64,000 nt of DNA from Alphaproteobacteria bacterium (GTDB lineage: Bacteria > Pseudomonadota > Alphaproteobacteria > Acetobacterales > Acetobacteraceae): positions 41,391 through 105,390 of the forward strand of contig JAPLOI010000009.1 of the NCBI GenBank assembly GCA_026400815.1. Reading direction: 5' to 3'. The position numbers and the translations under genes are program-made. A model generated the notes under the pieces. That model ran no database searches. It saw only the letters and a list, made by a program, of their open reading frames with translations, and had not been told where the DNA came from. The number at the start of each line of letters is the position of its first letter. Positions within the stretch are counted from its first letter, which is position 1. Of this stretch, positions 36,028 to 43,390 are shown one piece after another.

Positions 36028-37245
36028 ATGAAACGTCGTACTGTGCTTGCTGGACTGGGACTTGCCGGCGTGGGTGGCCTTGCGGCGCCCGCGATCATCC
36101 GCCCCGCCATGGGTGCCACTGTGGTGGGCGTGACCAAGACCGAGATCAAGATCGGGCATATCGTGCCCTATAGCGGCAATGCCTCCTCCTACGGGGTGGG
36201 CGGGCGCTCTCACTCGGCGTTCTTCAAGCGAGTGAACGACATGGGCGGCGTGGCCGGGCGGAAGATCAACTTCATCTCGCTCGACGACGGCTACAACCCG
36301 GCCAAGACGGTGGAGCAGGCGCGGCGATTGGTGGAGCAGGAGCAGGTGGCCTTCCTGTTCAACCCGCTGGGCACGCCGACCAACACGGCGATCCACCGCT
36401 ACATGAACCAGCGCAAGGTGCCGCATCTGTTCCTGGCGACCAGCGCGGACAAATGGGGCGACTACAAGGCCTTCCCCTGGACGATCGGCTACGCGCCCAG
36501 CTACCGCACCGAGGCGCAGATCTACGGCAAGTACATCAAGCAGCAGCGGCCGAACGCCAAGGCGGCGCTGATCTACCAGAACGACGACTTCGGCAAGGAC
36601 TACCTGCACGGGTTGCAGGACGTGTACGGCAAGGACTTCGACAAGACCTTCATCAAGGTCGTGACCTACGAGGCCTCCGACGCCACGGTGGACAGCCAGG
36701 TGGTGACGATGAAGGACAGCGGTGCCGAGGTGCTGGTGACGGGCGCGATCCCGAAATTCTCCGCCCAGGTGATCCGCAAGGCCTTCGATATCGGCTGGAA
36801 GCCGCTGCACATCATGTCCAACGTCTCGGCCTCCATCGCCTCCACCATCACGCCGGCGGGGCCGGAGAAGGCGGAAGGGGTGATTACCTCCCAGTACCTG
36901 AAAGACCCCACCGACCCGGACTTCAAGGACGCGCCGGACATGAAGGAGTGGCGCGAATTCATGGCGAAATACCTGCCGGACGGCGACACCACCGACGCCA
37001 ACTACGTCTATGCCTACAGCGTGGCGACGCTGATGCACATTGTGCTGAAGCAGTGCGGGGAGGATTTCTCGCGCGAGAACATCATGAAGCAGGCGTCGAA
37101 TGTGAAGAAGGTGGCCCTGCCGCTGCTGCTGCCGAACATGACTGCGGCGACCACGCCGACGGATTTCCGGCCGCTGAAGCAGCTTCAGCTGGCGCGCTGG
37201 AAGAAGGATACCTGGGAGCGCTTCGGGGACATCATCGGAGCGTGA
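36028..37245 (+). CDS. livK: Branched-chain amino acid binding protein, copy 2
   Basis: A 405-residue close paralog of the preceding gene, roughly two thirds identical by eye along the whole length, including the signal (MKRRTVLAGLGLAGVGGLAA) and the start of the mature protein. Shared blocks include IYQNDDFGKDYL, IPKFSAQ and SRENIMKQA. It has its own ribosome binding site (GAGGAAGAAGCGTT before ATG) and lies beyond the operon terminator, so it is probably transcribed separately. The two proteins would feed one LivGFHM complex with different ligands or conditions. This reads as a tandem duplication. Confidence 0.93.
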   Translation: MKRRTVLAGLGLAGVGGLAAPAIIRPAMGATVVGVTKTEIKIGHIVPYSGNASSYGVGGRSHSAFFKRVNDMGGVAGRKINFISLDDGYNPAKTVEQARRLVEQEQVAFLFNPLGTPTNTAIHRYMNQRKVPHLFLATSADKWGDYKAFPWTIGYAPSYRTEAQIYGKYIKQQRPNAKAALIYQNDDFGKDYLHGLQDVYGKDFDKTFIKVVTYEASDATVDSQVVTMKDSGAEVLVTGAIPKFSAQVIRKAFDIGWKPLHIMSNVSASIASTITPAGPEKAEGVITSQYLKDPTDPDFKDAPDMKEWREFMAKYLPDGDTTDANYVYAYSVATLMHIVLKQCGEDFSRENIMKQASNVKKVALPLLLPNMTAATTPTDFRPLKQLQLARWKKDTWERFGDIIGA

Positions 37246-37381
37246 GGAAGGAAGCGGTTCTTTTTTGAAAAAAAGAACCAAAACACTTTTTCCTGTTTGG
37301 TGCGGAGAATGCATATTCTCCGCACCAAATTTGGGAAGTCTTTTTTGCTTCTTTTTTCTTCAGAAAAAAGAAGAGTCTTGT
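37246..37381. repeat. Convergent-gap repeat, copy C
   Basis: First hairpin GGTTCTTTTTT/AAAAAAGAACC at about 37257-37279. The core at 37296-37329 is a perfect 15-bp palindrome (TTTGGTGCGGAGAAT, loop GCAT, ATTCTCCGCACCAAA). The second hairpin CTTCTTTTTTCT/AGAAAAAAGAAG follows at about 37348-37373. Orientation matches copies A and D. It lies between convergent livK and the SDR gene. The core is unrelated in sequence to the other copies while the outer hairpins are nearly identical. Confidence 0.88.
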
Positions 37382-37416
37382 TTGATCGCGTGATTCACGT
37401 CTTCGACGATCACGCT

Positions 37417-38184
37417 CTACGCCGCATAGTACCCGCCATCGATGATATGGCTGGCGCCGGTCATGAAGCTGGCGCGGTCTGACAGCATCCACACCACGGC
37501 CTCTGCGATTTCGTCGGCGGTGCCCAGGCGGTTCATCGGCACCTTGGTCATCAGCGTATCGTAGCGCTCGGCCATGGTCGGGTCGGTCATCGGCGTTTTG
37601 ATGTAGCCGGGGTTCACGCAGTTCACCCGGATGTTGTCCTTGGCGTATTCCATCGCCGCGGTCTTGGTGATGCCGACCACACCGTGCTTGGACGCGACAT
37701 AGTTGGTCGCCGCGGGCAGGCCGATCAGGCCGGCGATCGAGGCGGTGTTGACGATGCTGCCGCCGCCTTGGGCCAGCATGTGCGGAATCTCGTGCTTCAT
37801 GCACAGGAACACGCCGGTGAGGTTCACCGCCAGCATGGCGTCGAAGCTCACCTGGCTCATCTCATGCGTGCGCTGGCCGGTGGGACCGACGTTGCGGGGC
37901 GAGATGCCGGCGTTGTTGAAGGCGCAGTCCAGACGGCCGAAGGCGGCCACGGTGCGGGCCACCATGGCCTGCACGTCGGCTTCCTTGGCCACGTCCCCGC
38001 CGATGGCGATGGCCTGGCCGCCGGCCTGGTTAATGAGTGCCACGGTGGCCGCCGCACTTTCCTCCGAGAGATCGGAGACGGCAACGCGCGCGCCTTCCCG
38101 CGCCATGGCAAGCGCGGTGGCGCGCCCGATGCCCGAGGCGCCGCCCGTGACGAGCGCGGTCTTGCCAGCCAGGATTCCGGCCAT
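37417..38184 (-). CDS. SDR family oxidoreductase
   Basis: A 255-residue classical short-chain dehydrogenase/reductase. The cofactor motif is TGGASGIG, the structural NNAG is present, and the catalytic Ser, Tyr and Lys fall in NTASIAGLIGLPAATNYVASK. The C-terminus (GASHIIDGGYYAA) is typical. GGAGG lies six bases before ATG 38184, so this start is preferred to one four codons upstream. Asp after the second strand (VAVSDLSEE) suggests NAD+ preference. The substrate is unknown. An esterase gene lies just upstream on the same strand. Confidence 0.9.
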   Translation of the reverse strand: MAGILAGKTALVTGGASGIGRATALAMAREGARVAVSDLSEESAAATVALINQAGGQAIAIGGDVAKEADVQAMVARTVAAFGRLDCAFNNAGISPRNVGPTGQRTHEMSQVSFDAMLAVNLTGVFLCMKHEIPHMLAQGGGSIVNTASIAGLIGLPAATNYVASKHGVVGITKTAAMEYAKDNIRVNCVNPGYIKTPMTDPTMAERYDTLMTKVPMNRLGTADEIAEAVVWMLSDRASFMTGASHIIDGGYYAA

Positions 38185-38222
38185 TGTTTCCTCCATTTAT
38201 GGGCGCCCGTTCGGGCGCGTTC

Positions 38223-39164
38223 TCAGTTCCAGGCGCGCTTGAGAGCGACCGCCATCGTGTCGATCAGCGATTGCGAGGCGCGGATCAGCTTTCCCATGGT
38301 GAGGAAGCCGTGCATCTGGTCGTTGTAGTGCACGTGGGTCACGGGCACGCCTTCACGATCAAGGCGCTTGGCGTAGTCCACGCCCTCGTCGCACAGCGGA
38401 TCGTGGGCGCAGGTGATGACCATGGCAGGCGCGGTGCCGGCCAGCGAGGCGGCGCGCAGGGGGGAGGCGCGCCAGTCTGCCACGTCCGACGGGGCGGGCA
38501 GGTAGTGGTCGATGAACCACTTCATGGTGGAGGCGACCAGCGGGTAGCCTTCCTTGATGCGCTGGTAGCTCTCGTGGCCCATGCCCATGTCGGTGACGGG
38601 GTAGATCAGCAACTGGAAGGCGATGCTGGGCAGGTAGGCGTCGCGCGACATCAGCGCCATCACGGCGGCGATGTTGCCGCCGGCGCTGTCGCCGCCCACG
38701 GCCGCGCGGGTGGGGTCGATGGCGAGATCGGCGGCGTTGGCCAGGATCCAGCGCGTGGCGGCGGCCGAATCCGAAATGGCGCCGGGGAACTTCACTTCCG
38801 GGGCCAGGCGGTAATCCACCGCCACCACGCAGCAGCCGGCGGCGTTGGCGATGGCGCGGCAGGCTTGGTCGTGGCTGTCCAGGTCGCCCAGCACCCAGCC
38901 GCCGCCGTGGTAGTAGATCAGCACCGGCAGCACGGCACCGGGGGCGCTGCCGATGGCGCGGTAGAGGCGCAGGCGCACGGGGCCGTTGGGGCCTGGGGCC
39001 TCCAGGTTGCGAACCTCCGCCACCTCGGCGGGCTCCGGCTGCATCACGGTGCGGCCGCCGGCGAAGAAGCCGCGCGCCTCGTCGGGTGAGAGGGTGTTGA
39101 AGGGCGGCCGGCCGGCGGCCTTGATCATGTCCAGCACGCGCTGGTTGTCGGGGTCTAGGATCAT
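38223..39164 (-). CDS. Alpha/beta hydrolase, HSL-type esterase
   Basis: A 313-residue hormone-sensitive-lipase family (family IV) esterase. The oxyanion motif is YYHGGGWVLGD, the nucleophile elbow GGDSAGGN, the acid Asp is in CAHDPLCDEG, and the His is in YNDQMHGFLTMG. A cap region precedes the core. It probably hydrolyses short acyl esters. It is 38 bases upstream of the SDR gene on the same strand, so the two may act in one degradative pathway. This link is inference from position. Confidence 0.92.
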   Translation of the reverse strand: MILDPDNQRVLDMIKAAGRPPFNTLSPDEARGFFAGGRTVMQPEPAEVAEVRNLEAPGPNGPVRLRLYRAIGSAPGAVLPVLIYYHGGGWVLGDLDSHDQACRAIANAAGCCVVAVDYRLAPEVKFPGAISDSAAATRWILANAADLAIDPTRAAVGGDSAGGNIAAVMALMSRDAYLPSIAFQLLIYPVTDMGMGHESYQRIKEGYPLVASTMKWFIDHYLPAPSDVADWRASPLRAASLAGTAPAMVITCAHDPLCDEGVDYAKRLDREGVPVTHVHYNDQMHGFLTMGKLIRASQSLIDTMAVALKRAWN

Positions 39165-39298
39165 CGCCGTCGCTCCTGGGCCGGGGGCATGCCCGCGGCG
39201 GCAGGAGAGGGTGCGTAGGCACTCCCGTTGCTTTGGCGGACGTTGGCGCCAGCATCCCCGGCTGCGGCGGCGGGGTCAACGGGGCAGCGGCGGCTGGG

Positions 39299-39475
39299 TC
39301 AGACCAGCAGCAGCCAGAGATAGATCAGGGCGCTGCCGCCCAGCACCGCCACGGCGACGCGCACGCGGCGCATTTCGCGCAGCCGGCACTTCTGGCCTGG
39401 CAAGGAGGGCGCCTGGCGCCGGGCGGTGAGTTCCGCAAGCTCGACCATGCTGGCTTCGGGTGCGGGTTTCGACAC
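39299..39475 (-). CDS. Small single-helix membrane protein
   Basis: A 58-residue protein starting at GTG 39475, which has GAGAGGA about four bases upstream. A polar, charged N-terminus (MVELAELTARRQAPSLPGQK) leads to one C-terminal hydrophobic helix (RVAVAVLGGSALIYLWLLLV). No family is recognised. An upstream ATG at 39499 lacks a ribosome binding site. It lies 121 bases downstream of motA on the same strand, and a motor link is unproven. Confidence 0.5.
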   Translation of the reverse strand: MSKPAPEASMVELAELTARRQAPSLPGQKCRLREMRRVRVAVAVLGGSALIYLWLLLV

Positions 39476-39596
39476 GGTTTCCTCTCGGGTCGGCGGCACC
39501 CGGGGTGAATCCCTGGGGCGCCCGGGAAACGGTGGCGATGGGCGGGCGTTCCCGACCCTCAGGCGGAACGGTTGGCAGGGCGGTATGAAGGGCGGG

Positions 39597-40463
39597 TCAG
39601 GCGATCTGCAGGTTCTGCACCGCCGCTTCCAGCTCCCCGAAGCTGGGCATGTGCTGGTTGGGGGCCATCTTGCGCCCGGTTTCCACGCTTACCTGCGGGG
39701 CGTTGCCGTGCAGGTGGGCCACGAGCACGGCGCGGATCACATCGTAGTATTTCGATTCCTCCTCCACCACGCCCTTGAGGCGCGTGGCGCAGGGGCCGAC
39801 CATGCCATAGGCCATCAGCACGCCCATGAAGGTGCCGACCAGCGCGCCGCCGATCATGCCGCCGAGCACAGCCGGCGGCTCGTTGATGGAGCCCATGGTC
39901 TTGATGACGCCCAGCACGGCGGCGACGATGCCCAGGGCGGGCAGGGCGTCGGCGATGCTTTGCAGGGCGTGGGAGGGGTGGAGTTCCTCGGCGAGGGTTT
40001 TCTTCAGCTCCCGCGTCATCAGGTCTTCGATCTGGTTGGGATCGTCGGCGTTCATGCCCACCATGCGCAGGTAGTCGCACACCATGCTCGTGGCGTGGTG
40101 GTTCTTGAGGATGGCCGGGAATTTCTGGAAGGCGACGCTGTCTGCCGGTTTTTCGATATGCGCCTCCAGCGCCATGGCGCCCTTGGTGCTGGCAAGGCGC
40201 ACGAAGTAGTAGAGCAGGCACAGCAGGTCCACGTAGTCCTGCTTCTTGTAGCTGGCGCCCTTCATGATTTTCCCGAAGCCGTGCAGCGTGTGCTTCACGT
40301 CGTGCATGCTGTTGGACATCAGGAAGGTGCCGACGGCGGCGCCGCCGATCGACCATACCTCGAACGGCAGCGCCCCCATGATGGTGCCGAACTTGCCGCC
40401 GTGGACGACATAGCTGCCGAAGACGCAGAACATCAGGAAGGCGAGGCCGCCGATGACGAGCAT
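39597..40463 (-). CDS. motA: Flagellar stator protein MotA
   Basis: A 288-residue proton-channel stator subunit. Four helices are visible. The conserved Pro region is ALPALGIVAAVLGVIKTMG, and GALVGTFMGVLMAYGMVGP is the last-helix signature. The cytoplasmic loop between helices two and three carries the torque-generating charges. It lies 38 bases downstream of motB in the order motB-motA, the reverse of the common motA-motB order. No other flagellar genes are in this window. Confidence 0.93.
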   Translation of the reverse strand: MLVIGGLAFLMFCVFGSYVVHGGKFGTIMGALPFEVWSIGGAAVGTFLMSNSMHDVKHTLHGFGKIMKGASYKKQDYVDLLCLLYYFVRLASTKGAMALEAHIEKPADSVAFQKFPAILKNHHATSMVCDYLRMVGMNADDPNQIEDLMTRELKKTLAEELHPSHALQSIADALPALGIVAAVLGVIKTMGSINEPPAVLGGMIGGALVGTFMGVLMAYGMVGPCATRLKGVVEEESKYYDVIRAVLVAHLHGNAPQVSVETGRKMAPNQHMPSFGELEAAVQNLQIA

Positions 40464-40501
40464 GGGGCGGGGCTACCTTGGGTCGGGACGGGTGCGGGGG
40501 G

Positions 40502-41623
40502 TCATGGTGTCCCTTTGGTGTCGCGCAGCACGGTGATGGCGATGCGGCGGTTGACGGCGGCGAAGGGGTCGGCGGGCAGCAGCGGATCGCGGTCGGCATT
40601 GCCGGTGACGCTGCGCAGGCGCTGCTCGGCGATGCCCTGTTCCACCAGCAGGCGGCGGGTGGCGTTGGCGCGCTCGGCAGAGAGTTCCCAGTTGCTGCGG
40701 TCGGTGCCGCGGAAGGGCGTGGCATCGGTATGGCCGGCGATGGACAGGCGCTGGTTCATCTTGGCCACCACGGGGGCGACCTTCATCAGCAGGGCGCGGG
40801 CGCGTTCGTTCAGCACGGCGGAGCCGGAGGCGAACATGGGCGAGCGGTCTTCGTCCAGCAGCTGGATGCGCAGGCCTTCCGGCGTCTGGTCGATGGCGAG
40901 CTGGTTGGCGAGGTCTTGCAGCGAGGGGTCGTTGCGCACGGCATCGCGCATCTGCTCGGCGGCCTGGTCGAAGGATTCGCGTTCCCGCCGCTCCATCTCG
41001 GCGCGCATGGCGGCGTCGTCGATCGGGCGGCCGAGGACGGTGGGGGTGGAGGATTGCGTGCCCGAGCCGGCATTGGCGAGGCGCTGGGCCTGGCCGAGGG
41101 CCTGGGCCTGGTTGGGGGAGGCGATGGCGGCGGTGCCGCCGCCGGATTCGCGCGCGCCGGCCTGGGCGCTGGCGCGGGTGCCCTTGCCGCCGCCGGGGTC
41201 GGGCTGGTTGCCCTCTGGCCGGCGCTGGTCTTCGGCGGCGCCGCGGGTGCTGGCGTTGGGGGCCTGGTCGTATTCGGGGTCGTCCTGGTCGTTCACCTGC
41301 TCCGCCTGGCCGGGCACGACGGACTTGGCGCCGCGGTCGCTGACCAGCTCGCCGCGCTCATAGGGGGTGCGGCCGCCGAAGATGCGCCCGCTGCCGGAGG
41401 AGCCCTGGCTCATGACATTGGTGGGTGTGAAATAGTCCGCGAGGCCCCGGCGCTGTTCCTCCGTGGTGGCGTTGAGCAGCCACATCAGCAGGAAGAAGGC
41501 CATCATCGCGGTGACGAAGTCGGCATAGGCCACCTTCCAGGCGCCACCATGGTGGCCGCCCTCGATGATCTCTTCTTTCTTGATGATCACCCCGCGGCCC
41601 TTGCCGCCCTGCTTGCCCGCCAT
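40502..41623 (-). CDS. motB: Flagellar stator protein MotB
   Basis: A 373-residue stator anchor. The single membrane helix carries the proton-binding Asp in YADFVTAMMAFFLLMWLLNA. A low-complexity Gly/Ala/Gln linker of about 100 residues separates it from the C-terminal OmpA-like peptidoglycan-binding domain (IAGHTDATPFRGTDRSNWEL). The linker is longer than in enteric MotB. It starts the motB-motA pair. The intergenic region upstream shows no clear sigma-28 or sigma-54 promoter. Confidence 0.93.
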   Translation of the reverse strand: MAGKQGGKGRGVIIKKEEIIEGGHHGGAWKVAYADFVTAMMAFFLLMWLLNATTEEQRRGLADYFTPTNVMSQGSSGSGRIFGGRTPYERGELVSDRGAKSVVPGQAEQVNDQDDPEYDQAPNASTRGAAEDQRRPEGNQPDPGGGKGTRASAQAGARESGGGTAAIASPNQAQALGQAQRLANAGSGTQSSTPTVLGRPIDDAAMRAEMERRERESFDQAAEQMRDAVRNDPSLQDLANQLAIDQTPEGLRIQLLDEDRSPMFASGSAVLNERARALLMKVAPVVAKMNQRLSIAGHTDATPFRGTDRSNWELSAERANATRRLLVEQGIAEQRLRSVTGNADRDPLLPADPFAAVNRRIAITVLRDTKGTP

Positions 41624-41676
41624 TCGCCTGTCCTTGCGGCCGCCGGTGGGGCAGCCCGGGTGCAGTTTGCGGGAGC

Positions 41677-42042
41677 TTGCTTAACCGAAGATTGAATGGG
41701 CGGGCGGGTTGCGCTGGTTTCGTCGAAGAGGCAGCCTGCATACGTAACGAATGGCGCGGCCCGCGCGGGCCGCAGGGCAAGGTGGCGGAGAAGAACCTCG
41801 CGGGTGGCTTCATGGAGGAGAACCCGGCCTTTCGCGCCGTGGCCGCCAACATCGCGCCGGACCGCGAGACCGGGATCGGCGCCTGGAGCGATGCCGAGAT
41901 CGCGCGCGCCATCCGCGAGGGCATCCGCCGCGACGGCCGGGTGATGGGCCCGCCGATGCCGTGCGAGCTCTATCGCAAGCTGTCGGATGCCGACACGGCG
42001 GCGATCATCGCCTATCTGCGCACGATCCCGCCGCAGGATTAG
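41677..42042 (+). pseudogene. Cytochrome c remnant lacking the heme motif
   Basis: The frame encodes a C-terminal cytochrome c-like segment (LAGGF, AANIAPDRETGIGAWSDAEI, IREGIRRDGRVMGPPMP, YRKLSDADTAAIIAYLRTIP). This closely follows proteobacterial class I cytochromes of the alcohol/aldehyde dehydrogenase type. The upstream part, which should contain CxxCH and a signal peptide, is absent or degenerate: RGPRGPQGK normally follows CHTP. A single-base change near TGCATACG (about 41737) may have destroyed the His codon. It starts at best at TTG 41677 or ATG 41812. Its stop overlaps the nth stop. Confidence 0.55.
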
Positions 42043-42770
42043 CCGGGCGCCGGGGTCTTCTCCGGGTAGCGGCACCATTGGGTGGCGACGCAGCGCCAGC
42101 ATTCAGGCCTGCGGGCCTTGCAGACGTAGCGGCCGTGCAGGATCAGCCAGTGGTGCGAATCGCGCAGCAGGTCCTTCGGGATGCGTTTGACCAGCGCATC
42201 CTCCACCGCGCGCTCGTGCTTGCCGGGGGCGACGCCGGTGCGGTTGCCCAGGCGGAAGATGTGCGTGTCCACCGCCATGGTGTCCTGCCCGAAGGCGATG
42301 TTCAGCACCACGTTGGCGGTTTTGCGGCCGACGCCGGGCAGGGCCTCCAGCGCGGCGCGGTCCTGCGGCACCTCGCCGCCATGCTGCTCGATCAGCTGGC
42401 GGGACAGCTCCACCACGTTGCGCGCCTTGCCCTGCCACAGGCCGATGGTGCGGATATGGCGCGCCACCCCATCTGAGCCGAGGGCGAGCATCGCCTGGGG
42501 TGTTGGTGCTTCCGTGAACAGGCCGGCGGTGGCGCGGTTCACCGAGGCGTCGGTGGCCTGGGCGGAGAGCACCACGGCGACGAGCAGGGTGAACGCGCTG
42601 GTGTAGTCCAGCTCGCTGCGCGGGTTGGGGTGCACGGCGGCCAGGGCGCGGATGAAGGGCTCCACCTCGGCGCGCGGCATCGGCGGGGTCTTGCGGGGCT
42701 TGCGGCCCGCGGTCTTGCTGGAGGCGGTCTTGCTGGGGGCCGTCTTGCTGGAGGCGGGGGGCTTTGACAT
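42039..42770 (-). CDS. nth: Endonuclease III
   Basis: A DNA glycosylase/AP lyase of 243 residues that removes oxidised pyrimidines. The helix-hairpin-helix with the catalytic Lys is LPGVGRKTANVVL, and the catalytic Asp lies in MAVDTHIFRLGNR. The 4Fe-4S ligands follow the C-x6-C-x2-C-x5-C spacing (CKARRPECWRCVATQWC). The N-terminus has a short Lys/Thr/Ser-rich repeat (SKTA units) encoded by about 15-base tandem repeats, and is probably disordered. It diverges from the DUF2244 gene. Confidence 0.95.
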   Translation of the reverse strand: MSKPPASSKTAPSKTASSKTAGRKPRKTPPMPRAEVEPFIRALAAVHPNPRSELDYTSAFTLLVAVVLSAQATDASVNRATAGLFTEAPTPQAMLALGSDGVARHIRTIGLWQGKARNVVELSRQLIEQHGGEVPQDRAALEALPGVGRKTANVVLNIAFGQDTMAVDTHIFRLGNRTGVAPGKHERAVEDALVKRIPKDLLRDSHHWLILHGRYVCKARRPECWRCVATQWCRYPEKTPAPG

Positions 42771-42818
42771 GAGGGGAACTCTCGCCGCGGTGGCGGGGGC
42801 GCACAAGCGGGGGCGGCG

Positions 42819-43316
42819 ATGAAGGCGCAGGAGCCAGTGCTGTTCGAGGCGGTGATCGTGCCGCATCGCAGCCTGTCCGTGGTGGGGTTGCGGATCCTGC
42901 TGGCGGCGGTGCTGGCGGCCTGCGTGGCCAGCAGCACGGCCTTCGTGCTGCTGGGGGCGTGGCCGGTGGGGGTGTTCGCCGGGCTGGAGCTGGTGCTGGC
43001 CGCGGTGCTGTTCCGGCTGCACATGAACGCCGCACGGGCGAGCGAGCTGCTGCTGCTGACGCCGGCGGGGCTGCGCATCGTGCGCACTAGCGCGCGCGGG
43101 CGGGTGGAAACGCGGGACCTGCCGGCGGACTGGATGGCGGTGCGGCTGGAGGAGCGGCGCGGGCGGGTGCCGGCGCTGGTGCTGCAGCTGCGCGGCCATG
43201 CGGTGGAGGTGGGGCGCGAGCTGGGCGAGGACGCCAAGCGCTCCCTGGCGGAGGCACTGGCCGAGGCGTTGCACCAGCGCCGCAACCCGGTGTTCGACAA
43301 TCCGCAGCTGCGCTGA
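42819..43316 (+). CDS. DUF2244 membrane protein
   Basis: A 165-residue protein with two N-terminal helices (LRILLAAVLAACVASSTAFV and GVFAGLELVLAAVLFRLH) and a C-terminal soluble beta-rich part, matching the DUF2244 pattern of alphaproteobacteria. The function is unknown. The family often sits next to nth, as here where the two genes diverge. Confidence 0.75.
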   Translation: MKAQEPVLFEAVIVPHRSLSVVGLRILLAAVLAACVASSTAFVLLGAWPVGVFAGLELVLAAVLFRLHMNAARASELLLLTPAGLRIVRTSARGRVETRDLPADWMAVRLEERRGRVPALVLQLRGHAVEVGRELGEDAKRSLAEALAEALHQRRNPVFDNPQLR

Positions 43317-43390
43317 CCGGCGCCGGCAATGATTGGTTGAGAATTGCGTCCCTAGGGTGCGGGCAAGACCTTCCAGCTTGGAGCGGGCCC

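Noticed and set aside
41540..41690. Flagellar sigma-28 or sigma-54 promoter upstream of motB
   Set aside because: No spaced consensus pair was found on the minus strand.
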